Below, one piece after another: positions 1-7,696 of a stretch of DNA of 64,000 nucleotides; the stretch's first letter is position 1; every line of letters begins with the position of its first letter. A model generated the notes under the pieces. That model was given only the letters and a program-made list of their open reading frames with translations, ran no database searches and was not told where the DNA came from. Made by a program: the position numbers and the translations under genes. The stretch spans positions 119,544 through 183,543 of the forward strand of contig NZ_CALNVW010000051.1 in the NCBI RefSeq assembly GCF_940670765.1. The letters run 5' to 3'. The stretch comes from Streptomyces sp. A 4/2 (lineage in GTDB: Bacteria; Actinomycetota; Actinomycetes; Streptomycetales; Streptomycetaceae).

Positions 1-835
1 TCCACCCTCGCTGGCGCTCTCCCCGAAGGTCACCGAACAGATCGTCTCCATCGTCGACGGGCCGAACCCGGAGCTGATCGTCGTCACGGACGATGTGTAC
101 GGCACGTTCGTGGAAGGCTTCCGCTCACTGGCCGCCGATCTGCCACGCAACACGCTGCTCGTGTACTCGTACTCCAAGCACTACGGGGCCACCGGGTGGC
201 GGCTCGGCGTCATCGGGCTGCACGACGACAACGTCATCGACACGATGCTGGCGGAACTCGGCCCGCAGGAGAAGGCCGCGCTGAACAGGCGGTACGGGAC
301 GCTGTCCCTGGAACCGGAGAAGATCAGGTTCATCGACCGGCTGGTCGCCGACTCCCGCCAGGTGGCGCTGAACCACACCGCCGGACTCTCCCTGCCGCAG
401 CAGGTGATGATGGCGCTCTTCTCGCTCTTCGACATGCTCGACGAGGGGCAGGCCTACAAGGAACGGATCCGCGCGATCGTCCAGCAGCGGCTGCAACTCC
501 TGCTGGAGGGCGCGCACATGAAGATCTCCGAGGATCCGAAACGAGCCGGCTACTACATCGAACTCGATCTGCTCGCGGAGGCGGAGCGCATCCACGGCAA
601 ACCGTTCGCCGAGTACCTCGAAGCCGCCTACGAACCGGTCGACCCGCTGTTCCGGCTGGCCGCGCAGACCTCCGTGGTCCTGCTCAACGGCGGCGGCTTC
701 GACGGACCGGAGTGGTCGGTCCGGGTGTCGCTGGCCAACCTGGACGACCTGGACTACCTGAAGATCGGCCACCACCTGAGGTCGATCTTCAACGAGTACG
801 CACAGGAGTGGCAGGAGTCGAGCGGGCGGCTCTGA
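1..835 (+). CDS. aspD: Aspartate 4-decarboxylase / aspartate aminotransferase (5' truncated)
   Basis: The reading frame is already open at base 2, so only the C-terminal ~277 residues are present; the GTG at 95 is internal. The protein is a fold-type I PLP enzyme. The SYSKHYGATGWRLG segment carries the PLP-binding lysine, and the tail (VRVSLANLDDLDYLKIG) matches the family of bifunctional aspartate transaminase / aspartate 4-decarboxylases, which turn L-aspartate into L-alanine and CO2. Ordinary aminotransferases are shorter and lack the long helical insert seen here around GPQEKAALNRRYGTLSLEPE. It is cytoplasmic. The missing N-terminus lies left of the window, so its promoter and operon partners cannot be judged. 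Alternative: a plain class I/II aminotransferase. Confidence 0.85.
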   Translation, partial: PPSLALSPKVTEQIVSIVDGPNPELIVVTDDVYGTFVEGFRSLAADLPRNTLLVYSYSKHYGATGWRLGVIGLHDDNVIDTMLAELGPQEKAALNRRYGTLSLEPEKIRFIDRLVADSRQVALNHTAGLSLPQQVMMALFSLFDMLDEGQAYKERIRAIVQQRLQLLLEGAHMKISEDPKRAGYYIELDLLAEAERIHGKPFAEYLEAAYEPVDPLFRLAAQTSVVLLNGGGFDGPEWSVRVSLANLDDLDYLKIGHHLRSIFNEYAQEWQESSGRL

Positions 836-989
836 AGGCGGGGCGCCGGGGACGCATGGACGCGGACGGTTCGACCGTGGTGACCGCATGGGCGGCGCCT
901 TCGTAGGATCCGGTTCCCGCGCCGACGTGGAGAACGCCGTGCGGCAGAGGGCAGTTCGACGGCAGGGCAGAGCTTGCCGGGAACGGCAC

Positions 990-995
990 TAGAGT
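990..995 (+). promoter_or_regulatory. -10 element (TAGAGT) of a probably leaderless gene
   Basis: TAGAGT ends exactly 7 nt before the GTG at 1003, and no Shine-Dalgarno sequence lies between. The spacing would put transcription start at the start codon. The same arrangement recurs at four other genes in the window. Confidence 0.4.
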
Positions 996-1002
996 GCGCT
1001 GT

Positions 1003-1401
1003 GTGCCGTCGTACAGCATTGGGCAGGCAGCGAGGCTGCTGGGCGTGAGTTCGGAGACCGTCCGGAGGTGGGCCGACTCCGGACGCCTGCGCATGGACAG
1101 GGAAGGGCCGGGAAACCGTGCGATCGACGGGGTGAGCCTGGCGGCCTTCGCGAAGGAGCGGGCGCAGGGCATGCACGCGCTGCCGGAGAGCGCCGTGGCC
1201 ACTTCGGTACGGAACGCCTTCCCGGGGATCGTGACGCGGGTGGCGCTCGACGACGTCGCCGCGCAGGTCGAGATCCAGTCCGGACCGCACCGGATCGTCT
1301 CGCTCGTGACGCGGGAGTCCGTCGAGGAACTCGGCATCGAGGTCGGTGTCACCGTCACCGCGCGGGTGAAGTCGACCAACGTGCACATCGACACTCCTTG
1401 A
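1003..1401 (+). CDS. HTH-TOBE (molybdate-binding-like) transcriptional regulator
   Basis: A 132-residue protein. Residues ~3-50 (YSIGQAARLLGVSSETVRRW) form a MerR/excisionase-type helix-turn-helix. Residues ~68-130 resemble a TOBE/MOP domain, the small beta-barrel that binds molybdate or similar oxyanions (RNAFPGIVTRV, VTVTARVKSTNVHI). This pairing is common in actinobacteria as a molybdenum-responsive regulator. No modABC transporter is adjacent, but a molybdenum hydroxylase operon begins at 3183. An upstream in-frame GTG at 994 is possible. I prefer 1003 because a TAGAGT -10 element lies 7 nt before it and the family normally begins with PSYSIGQAARLL. The next gene is convergent, ending 34 bp away. 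Molybdate as the ligand is inferred. Confidence 0.8.
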   Translation: MPSYSIGQAARLLGVSSETVRRWADSGRLRMDREGPGNRAIDGVSLAAFAKERAQGMHALPESAVATSVRNAFPGIVTRVALDDVAAQVEIQSGPHRIVSLVTRESVEELGIEVGVTVTARVKSTNVHIDTP

Positions 1402-1435
1402 ACCTGCGCTGTCCCAGTGGCATCTCGGTGCCGTC

Positions 1436-2953
1436 TCAGCGGCACAGCAGCGCGGCGCGCAGGTCCAGCTTGTGGTCGAGGCGGGCGAGATCCCGTCCCG
1501 TGAGGGCCTGGACGCGTTCGATGCGGTAGTGGACGGTGTTGACGTGCAGATGCAGGGCTTCGGCGGTGCGGGCCCAGGAGCAGTTGTGCGCGAGGAAGAC
1601 CTCCAGGGTGTGCAGCAGCATGTGGTGCGAGGCCGTGTCGCTCCGCGCGAGCGGCCCGAGGGTCGTGCCGCTGAAGATCGCCCGGACGTCGGCGGGGATG
1701 CCGGCCAGGAGTGACTCCAGCGAGGAGAGTTCCTCGACGCTGGTCACGCGCCCGGTCGTCGGGGAGCTCTGCCGTGCCGCCGCCAGCGCGTAACGGGCCT
1801 GGGTGAGGGCGGCGTGGAGTCCGGTGGGCTCCGTGGTGACGGCGCTGACGCCGGCGTACAGGGGAGTCTCGGGCCGACAGCCGTGCAGCAGGGACCAGGG
1901 CTCGCCCAGCGAGAGGGCGCTCTCGACGTCACTCCGTACGACGGCGACGGCTTCCGCGTCCGGCGTGGTGCCGACCGCGAAGACCGGGGAAGGGAGGTGC
2001 TGAAGTGCCTCTCCGAGCGCCTCCTCGGCGCCACTGCCCGCGAGCCGCCCGCCGGTGGTCGTGACCACCACCCGCCAGGGTCCCCGGGCCAGCGGCCCAC
2101 AGGATTCAAGGGCGTTCGCCAGAGCTCCGGTACCGGCGTCCCCCCTGCCGACGAGGGCGACCAGGTCCTGCCCGGTCCGGCGCCGGCCCGAGTGCCTGCG
2201 GTAGTGATGGTGGCGGTACTGGCCGATGACCTCGGCTGTCTCGTGCAGGGCCCGGGGAGGCACCCCGCCGGCCTCCGGCACATGGAGGTACCAGGCGTCG
2301 TACGGGGTGGTCTCGGCCTGGACCCGCAGCGTTTCGCCGGTGAGGCTGCGCAGGTTCTCCACGGCCCGCGCCGCCGTCAGCTCGGGGGCCGACGCGGTGC
2401 GGGCGATCGTGCGCCCGGTGCTGGTGAGCACGTAGCACGGCGGCGTACCGAACGGGGCGAGCGCCCGCCCGAGGATCTCACCGGCGTCGGTGCCGAGATC
2501 GACGAGGCGGCCGAGATCGCTGCGTACGTTCTCCGGCAGGGCGAAGTGGTCCGCCGGGCGGCGGCTGAGGTCGCCCCACTGGCGCCGGTACACGACGTCG
2601 GTGACGGCCCGGAAGCTGGTGCGCGCCGGCACGGCCAGCAGCGCGATGCCGTGCTCACGGCAGGAGTTGACGATGTCGACGGGGACGGCGCCGTGGGTCT
2701 CCTCCCCGGCGAGCAGCGCGGTGGCTCCGGCCTCCGCCAGTGCGGAGACGAAGCGCTCGGTCCTCACCTGGCCGTCCGCTTCGTTCCACCACACCAGACC
2801 GCTGAGCACGATCTCTCCGGGCTGGAGAAAACGGGCGGGATCCTCCAGGTCGGTCGCGGTCACGCCGCTGATCACCTGGCTGAGTAGATTCTCGCCACCC
2901 CAGACGAGGGTGAGATCGAGCCCCTCGATCTGGAGGAGGTCTCCGACGTGCAT
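1436..2953 (-). CDS. pucR: PucR-family transcriptional regulator
   Basis: A 505-residue protein with the PucR layout. The N-terminal ~130 residues (LLQIEGLDLTLVWGGENLLS, VLSGLVWW) match the purine-catabolism regulator domain, and the middle is a GGDEF-like region. The C-terminus holds the PucR helix-turn-helix (NCSWARTAEALHLHVNTVHY, then RIERVQALTGRDL). Family members activate purine or amine catabolic genes on sensing a metabolite. It is divergent from the xanthine-dehydrogenase-type operon at 3183 across 229 bp, which makes that operon the obvious target. ATG at 2953 is the start; an AAGGAG-like stretch lies just upstream on the minus strand. The effector is unknown. Confidence 0.88.
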   Translation of the reverse strand: MHVGDLLQIEGLDLTLVWGGENLLSQVISGVTATDLEDPARFLQPGEIVLSGLVWWNEADGQVRTERFVSALAEAGATALLAGEETHGAVPVDIVNSCREHGIALLAVPARTSFRAVTDVVYRRQWGDLSRRPADHFALPENVRSDLGRLVDLGTDAGEILGRALAPFGTPPCYVLTSTGRTIARTASAPELTAARAVENLRSLTGETLRVQAETTPYDAWYLHVPEAGGVPPRALHETAEVIGQYRHHHYRRHSGRRRTGQDLVALVGRGDAGTGALANALESCGPLARGPWRVVVTTTGGRLAGSGAEEALGEALQHLPSPVFAVGTTPDAEAVAVVRSDVESALSLGEPWSLLHGCRPETPLYAGVSAVTTEPTGLHAALTQARYALAAARQSSPTTGRVTSVEELSSLESLLAGIPADVRAIFSGTTLGPLARSDTASHHMLLHTLEVFLAHNCSWARTAEALHLHVNTVHYRIERVQALTGRDLARLDHKLDLRAALLCR

Positions 2954-3182
2954 GCGCTGACTCCTTGTACGGCCACCGGACAGTGCTCCGGCTTCTCACA
3001 TCCACGAGGTGGACACGAGTCGGGCCATCGTAAATGCAAGGGACAAGAAGGAGAATCCTCTTGGTTGATCCACCAGGACGGGGTCGGCCGGGCTGGAGAT
3101 TTTCCGTGTTGCGCACCAGTCGTTTTCGGCCTCCGGTCCCGCTTCACTGAGCAGGCAAGCAGCAGCCGACGGCGGTGGAGAC
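2954..3182. promoter_or_regulatory. Divergent control region between pucR and the xanthine dehydrogenase operon
   Basis: This 229-bp stretch must hold both promoters. I see no perfect palindrome. At 3101-3117 there is a half-match (TTTCCGTGTTGCG) to the TTTCCG-N5-CGGAAA box found upstream of gcl, hyi and aceB, but its right half is not conserved. No small gene is apparent. Confidence 0.35.
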
Positions 3183-4007
3183 ATGGATCTGAACACGGTT
3201 CTCGACATCCGGGACGCACGCGGTCACGAGCCCTGGCGACCGGGCGACGCCTGGCTCGGTGGCGGAACGTACCTCTTCTCCGAACCCCAGCCGCATCTGC
3301 GGCGGTTGGTGGACCTGAGCCGGATGGGCTGGGAGCCGCTCCGGACGCTGCCCGACCACTCGGTGGAGATCGCAGCCACGTGCACGATCGCGCAGCTGTC
3401 CCGGTTCGGGCGGACGCTCGATGCGACGGCCGCCCCTCTCATCGAGCAGTGCTGCCGGGCCTTCCTCGCCTCGTTCAAGATCTGGAACATGGCGACCGTC
3501 GGCGGGAACCTCTGCAACGCCCTGCCAGCCGGCCCGATGATCTCCCTCACCGCGGCCCTCGACGGCGAGTGCCTGCTCCGGGCCCAGGACGGATCGGTCC
3601 GGCAGGTGAGGACCACCGGCTTCGTCACCGGAGCCGGCCGCAAGGACCTGGCCGAGGGCGAGTTGCTGCGCTCGGTGACGATTCCCGCCCGCTCACTGCG
3701 GTGCCGTACGGCTTTCCGGCAGGCGTCGCTCTACGGTCTCGGGCGTTCCGGCGCCCTCGTCATCGGGACGCTGGATCCGGTGGACGGTTCGCTGGCCGTG
3801 ACCCTCACGGCCGCGACCCGACGGCCGTTCCGTCTCTGGTTCGCCCTGCCGCCGGACCGGGCCGAGTTGCGTGCGGCGATCACGTCGGCCGTGGGCGACG
3901 CCGACTGGTTCGACGACATCCACGGGCTGCCCGAGTGGCGGCGGCACATGGCCTTCCACCTCGCCGAGCAGGTCCGTCACGAACTCACCCGGGACGGTGC
4001 GCGATGA
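3183..4007 (+). CDS. Xanthine dehydrogenase family FAD-binding subunit
   Basis: A 274-residue protein with the FAD_binding_5 fold of molybdenum hydroxylases. The N-terminal GGGTYLF segment near residue 20 and ATVGGNLCNALPAGPM near residue 105 are the FAD-contact loops. The C-terminal third is the CO-dehydrogenase flavoprotein-like domain. The subunit passes electrons from the 2Fe-2S centres to NAD+ or another acceptor. ATG at 3183 follows a GGTGGAG stretch. The stop overlaps the next start by 4 nt (ATGA), indicating translational coupling. It is divergent from pucR. Purine oxidation is likely from the regulator and the purine genes further right, but an aldehyde or other heterocycle substrate is possible. 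Confidence 0.88.
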   Translation: MDLNTVLDIRDARGHEPWRPGDAWLGGGTYLFSEPQPHLRRLVDLSRMGWEPLRTLPDHSVEIAATCTIAQLSRFGRTLDATAAPLIEQCCRAFLASFKIWNMATVGGNLCNALPAGPMISLTAALDGECLLRAQDGSVRQVRTTGFVTGAGRKDLAEGELLRSVTIPARSLRCRTAFRQASLYGLGRSGALVIGTLDPVDGSLAVTLTAATRRPFRLWFALPPDRAELRAAITSAVGDADWFDDIHGLPEWRRHMAFHLAEQVRHELTRDGAR

Positions 4008-6805
4008 GCTTCCACATCCAGGTCAACGACCAGCCCTTCGCAGCCGAGCCCCGTCCCGGCCAGTGTCTGCGTACGTATCTGCGCGAGCGCGGCTGGTTCG
4101 GCGTGAAGAAGGGCTGCGACGCCGGAGACTGCGGCGCCTGCACGGTCCATGTGGACGGCGAGCCGGTCCACAGCTGTCTCTATCCGGCCGTACGGGCACA
4201 GGGCCGGTCGGTCACCACCGTGGAGGGCCTGGCCGGGAAGGACGGCGAACTCCACCCCGTACAGCAGAAGTTCCTGGACGCCCAGGGCTTCCAGTGCGGG
4301 TTCTGCACCGCCGGGTTCCTGATGACCACGGCCGCCCTCGAACAGGAGAAGGGGTGCGCCCACGACGACGGCAAACTGGACGACCTCCCTCGGGCCTTCA
4401 AGGGCAACATCTGCCGCTGTACCGGATATCGCGCCATCGAGGACGCGGTCCGCGGGGTGAAACACACCGAACGCCCCTGCGCCGGGCAGGCGGTGGGCAA
4501 GAGCCTCGGCGCCCCGGCCGGACCCCAGGTCGTGACGGGCACCGCCCGGTACACCTTCGACGTCGAGGTCCCCGGCCTCCTCCACATGAAGCTGCTGCGC
4601 TCCCCGCACCCGCACGCCCGCATCCTGGCCATCGACACCTCCGCCGCCCTCCGTGTCACCGGCGTCCACGCCGTCCTCACCCACGAGGACGCCCCCGCCA
4701 CGCTGTACTCCAGTGCCCGGCACGAGCACCCCACCGCGGACCCCGACGACACCCGGGTCCTGGACGACACCGTCCGCTACATCGGCCAGCGCGTCGCCGC
4801 CGTCGTCGCGACGAGCGAGCAGGCGGCCGAAGAGGGCTGCCGACGGATCGAAGTGACCTACCAGGAGCTGCCGTTCGTCACCGATCCCGAGGAGGCCATG
4901 CGCACCGGCGCGCCCGTCATCCACGCCGGCAAGGGGCCGGAGGCGCGGATCGCCCGCGTCGAGAACAACGTGGCCGGTGAGGTGCACGGCGAGATCGGCT
5001 GCGTCGACGACGGATTCGCGGAAGCCGCGGTCGTCCACGAGGAGACCTTCCGTACACAGCGCGTCCAGCACGCCAGCCTCGAAACCCACGGCTGCGTCGC
5101 CTACTTCGAGCCGAAGGACGACAGCGCCGACGGCGCCGGCGAGCGGCTCACCGTGCGCTCCAGCACGCAGACCCCGTTCCTGACCCGGCGCGCGCTGTGC
5201 GCGCTCTACGGCCTTCCGGAGGACGAGGTCCGGGTGGTCGCGGGCCGGGTGGGCGGCGGCTTCGGCGGCAAACAGGAGATGCTGACCGAGGACATCGTCG
5301 TGCTCGCCGCGCTCAAGCTGCGCCGTCCGGTCAAGCTCGAATACACCCGTGCCGAGCAGTTCTACGGTGCCACCACCCGCCATCCGTTCACGATCCGCAT
5401 CAAACTGGGCGCCCGTGCGGACGGCACGCTGACCGCGATCCAGATGCGCGTGGTCTCCAACACCGGCGCGTACGGCAACCACGGCCCTGCCGTGATGTTC
5501 CACAGCGTCGGCGAGTCCTTCGCCGTCTACCGGGCCCCGCACAAGAAGGTCGACGCGTACTCCGTCTACACCAACGGCGTCCCCGCGGGCGCCTTCCGTG
5601 GCTACGGCCTGGGCCAGGTCACCTTCGCCGTCGAGTCCGCCATGGACGAGCTGGCCCGCCGCCTGGACATGGACCCGCTCGCCTTCCGGGAGAAGAACAT
5701 CATCGGCCCCGGCGATCACATGGCCAGTCCGATCGGCGAGGAGGAGGACCTGCACGTCGCCTCGTACGGCCTCGCCCAGTGTCTGTCGATCGTCCGCCAG
5801 GCCATCGCGGACGACCGGAGCGCCGACGACGTACCGGAGGGATGGCTCACCGGCCAGGGCACGGCCATGGCGATGATCGCGACCGGCCCGCCCGGCGGCC
5901 ACTACGCCGACGCGACGGTCAGCCTCCTCGCCGACGGGACGTACGACATCGCCGTCGGCACGGCGGAGTTCGGCAACGGCACCACCACCGTCCACAAGCA
6001 GATCACCGCGGGCGCCCTCGACACCACGGTGGACCGGATCGCCATCCGCCAGTCCGACACCGACGTCGTCCGCCACGACACCGGGGCCTTCGGCTCGGCC
6101 GGTACGGTCGTGGCCGGCAAGGCGGTCCTGCTGGCCGCGGAGGCCCTGGCCGGGCGCCTGAAGACCTTCGCGGCCCGGTACACCGGAGTGGCCCGCCACC
6201 TGTGCACGCTCGGCGCGGAGGCGTTCGACTGCGCCGGCCGCACCGTCACGCTGAAGGAACTCCACGAGGCGGCCCGTGCCCAGGGGGCGCAGCACGAGAC
6301 CACGGCGGAGGGCCACTGGGGCGGCAGCCCGCGTTCGGTGGCCTTCAACGCCCAGTGGTTCCGGATCGCCGTCGACCCGGACACGGGCGAGATGAAGATC
6401 CTGCGCAGCGTCCACGCGGCCGACGCCGGCAAGGTCATGAACCCTCTGCAGTGCCGGGGACAGATCGAGGGCGGTGTCGCCCAGGCGCTGGGCGCCACGC
6501 TCTTCGAGACCGTACGGCTCGACGAGCGCGGTGAAGTGACCACGGCGGCGTTCCGGCGCTATCGCCTCCCGCAGTACGCCGATGTACCACGGACCGAGGT
6601 CCACTTCATGGAGACGACCGACGCGATCGGCCCGCTCGGAGCCAAGTCGATGAGCGAGAGCCCCTTCAACCCGGTGGCCCCCGCCTTCGCCAACGCGCTG
6701 CACGACGCCACCGGCATCCGTTTCACCGAGATGCCCGTGACCCGGGACCGCGTCTGGCTGGCGATGGACCGGCGGGCAGGGCGGCGGGCCGGTCCGGTGG
6801 CGTAG
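4004..6805 (+). CDS. Fused 2Fe-2S / molybdopterin xanthine dehydrogenase-type subunit
   Basis: A 933-residue protein joining two subunits that are often separate. Residues ~1-160 are the iron-sulfur part: a plant-type ferredoxin cluster (CDAGDCGACTVHVDGEPVHSC) followed by the second 2Fe-2S motif (CGFCTAGF ... NICRCTGY). From ~170 (VGKSLGAPAGPQVVTGTARY) the molybdenum-cofactor domains follow: the aldehyde-oxidase/xanthine-dehydrogenase hammerhead, then the Moco-binding region with GRVGGGFGGKQ near 420. Near the C-terminus, GAKSMSESPFNP holds the likely catalytic glutamate at the position of GVGEPP in xanthine dehydrogenase. With the FAD subunit it should form a complete molybdenum hydroxylase. 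ATG at 4004 overlaps the preceding stop. A MobA-like protein at 55859 may mature the cofactor. The exact substrate is inferred. Confidence 0.88.
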   Translation: MSFHIQVNDQPFAAEPRPGQCLRTYLRERGWFGVKKGCDAGDCGACTVHVDGEPVHSCLYPAVRAQGRSVTTVEGLAGKDGELHPVQQKFLDAQGFQCGFCTAGFLMTTAALEQEKGCAHDDGKLDDLPRAFKGNICRCTGYRAIEDAVRGVKHTERPCAGQAVGKSLGAPAGPQVVTGTARYTFDVEVPGLLHMKLLRSPHPHARILAIDTSAALRVTGVHAVLTHEDAPATLYSSARHEHPTADPDDTRVLDDTVRYIGQRVAAVVATSEQAAEEGCRRIEVTYQELPFVTDPEEAMRTGAPVIHAGKGPEARIARVENNVAGEVHGEIGCVDDGFAEAAVVHEETFRTQRVQHASLETHGCVAYFEPKDDSADGAGERLTVRSSTQTPFLTRRALCALYGLPEDEVRVVAGRVGGGFGGKQEMLTEDIVVLAALKLRRPVKLEYTRAEQFYGATTRHPFTIRIKLGARADGTLTAIQMRVVSNTGAYGNHGPAVMFHSVGESFAVYRAPHKKVDAYSVYTNGVPAGAFRGYGLGQVTFAVESAMDELARRLDMDPLAFREKNIIGPGDHMASPIGEEEDLHVASYGLAQCLSIVRQAIADDRSADDVPEGWLTGQGTAMAMIATGPPGGHYADATVSLLADGTYDIAVGTAEFGNGTTTVHKQITAGALDTTVDRIAIRQSDTDVVRHDTGAFGSAGTVVAGKAVLLAAEALAGRLKTFAARYTGVARHLCTLGAEAFDCAGRTVTLKELHEAARAQGAQHETTAEGHWGGSPRSVAFNAQWFRIAVDPDTGEMKILRSVHAADAGKVMNPLQCRGQIEGGVAQALGATLFETVRLDERGEVTTAAFRRYRLPQYADVPRTEVHFMETTDAIGPLGAKSMSESPFNPVAPAFANALHDATGIRFTEMPVTRDRVWLAMDRRAGRRAGPVA

Positions 6806-6886
6806 CCGAGCGCCGGGTCCGGGCGAGCGGCTCGGCCCGTGCGGTGACAACCGCCGCTCGGTGTTCGCCGCGTGCGGTGAACGTGA

Positions 6887-6922
6887 CAGTGCCCCGGAGC
6901 CCACGGGGGCGCCGGGGCACTG
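6887..6922. terminator. Bidirectional terminator hairpin
   Basis: A perfect 11-bp inverted repeat (CAGTGCCCCGG / CCGGGGCACTG) with a 14-nt loop lies between the convergent xanthine-dehydrogenase operon and the small secreted-protein gene. There is no T-tract, as usual in this genus. Confidence 0.75.
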
Positions 6923-6942
6923 CCGGACGGGAGGCCCGCCGG

Positions 6943-7359
6943 TCAGCGCACGGTCACGTAGAAGACCGGGGAGGCCGTGCTCCCGCTGACGATGCGCAGC
7001 TGGTTCTTGCCCTTGATGCCGAGCTCGACGCGCAGCGAGTAGCTGCCGTTGCGGTTGACGGGCGCAGAGGCGGGCAGGGTGACCCACTTGGCGCCCTGCT
7101 TCTGCTGCAGGGTCACCTTGGAGCCCGCCTTGAGGCCGGTCGTGGTGCCCGTCACGCGGAAGAGCTGCCAGGCCTTCACGGAGCTCACCGACGGCTTCGC
7201 GGTGATGGTGGCCTTCGCGGCGACGGTCTGCTGCGCGACGGTCGCGCTGGGCGCGGGCGAGGAGTCGGCCATCGCGGCGGTACCTGCCAGGGCGACGGTT
7301 GCGGCGGCGAGCGTGCTGACGGCAGCGATGCGCAGGGAGTGCCGCTTGGTGATGATCAT
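6943..7359 (-). CDS. Small secreted protein of unknown function
   Basis: A 138-residue protein. Residues 1-31 form a Sec signal peptide: positively charged start (MIITKRHSLR), a hydrophobic alanine-rich core and an AMA/DS-type cleavage site. The mature part opens with a low-complexity Ala/Ser/Thr/Pro stretch. A beta-rich module of ~85 residues follows (KAWQLFRVTGTTTGLKAGSKVTLQQ, NGSYSLRVELGIKGKN), reminiscent of Ig-like or surface-binding repeats. No enzyme motif or cysteine is visible. ATG at 7359 follows a GAAAGGAA ribosome-binding site. It lies alone between two terminators, so it is probably monocistronic. I do not recognise a specific family. Confidence 0.75.
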   Translation of the reverse strand: MIITKRHSLRIAAVSTLAAATVALAGTAAMADSSPAPSATVAQQTVAAKATITAKPSVSSVKAWQLFRVTGTTTGLKAGSKVTLQQKQGAKWVTLPASAPVNRNGSYSLRVELGIKGKNQLRIVSGSTASPVFYVTVR

Positions 7360-7600
7360 GAGTGTTCCTTTCGAGGAGCTCTGATTTCACGCAATGGTGA
7401 GACAAATACCGTTGGTGTGGGTCTCACATCAAAAGACGACGTGTGGCCCGCATGCGTTGTTGGCGTTGTGTCACCGTCATGTAACAGGCTGGCCCGGCCC
7501 TCAGTGCCCGGCTCCCGGCTTCCGGCCCCCGGTCGTGTGAACTTCTCGGAAGTCCCAGCCGCCGTCGGTGCCGTCGGTGTCTTCGGCGTACGGCGGGGCC

Positions 7601-7627
7601 TCGGCGTACTCGGCGTACTCGGCGTAC
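7601..7627. repeat. Three tandem copies of a 9-bp repeat
   Basis: TCGGCGTAC is repeated three times without gaps and followed by a degenerate fourth copy (TCGGTGGCC). It is non-coding, between the metE terminator and the secreted-protein gene, and could vary in copy number between strains. Confidence 0.7.
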
Positions 7628-7650
7628 TCGGTGGCCTTCCGGTGAGGCCG

Positions 7651-7680
7651 GGGCCGGGGCGCTCGTGAACGCCCCGGCCC
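7651..7680 (-). terminator. metE terminator hairpin
   Basis: A perfect 11-bp stem (GGGCCGGGGCG / CGCCCCGGCCC) with an 8-nt loop begins 17 nt past the metE stop codon on the minus strand. Confidence 0.8.
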
Positions 7681-7696
7681 TCCTCACGCCTCTCGG

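Larger units (their letters stand above)
7360..7696. other. 337-bp intergenic region
   Basis: Holds the promoter side of the minus-strand secreted-protein gene (its first ~110 bp are relatively AT-rich), a 9-bp tandem repeat and the metE terminator, annotated separately. I see no convincing small gene. Confidence 0.6.

Noticed and set aside
3977..7405. 1142-codon open frame on the minus strand across the xanthine dehydrogenase gene
   Set aside because: It is antisense to a gene with clear FeS and Moco motifs, has the Ala/Gly/Arg/Val-rich composition of a high-GC shadow frame, and shows no domain.
7601..7627. Short tandem repeat considered as CRISPR-like
   Set aside because: Units are 9 bp with no spacers, and no cas genes are present.
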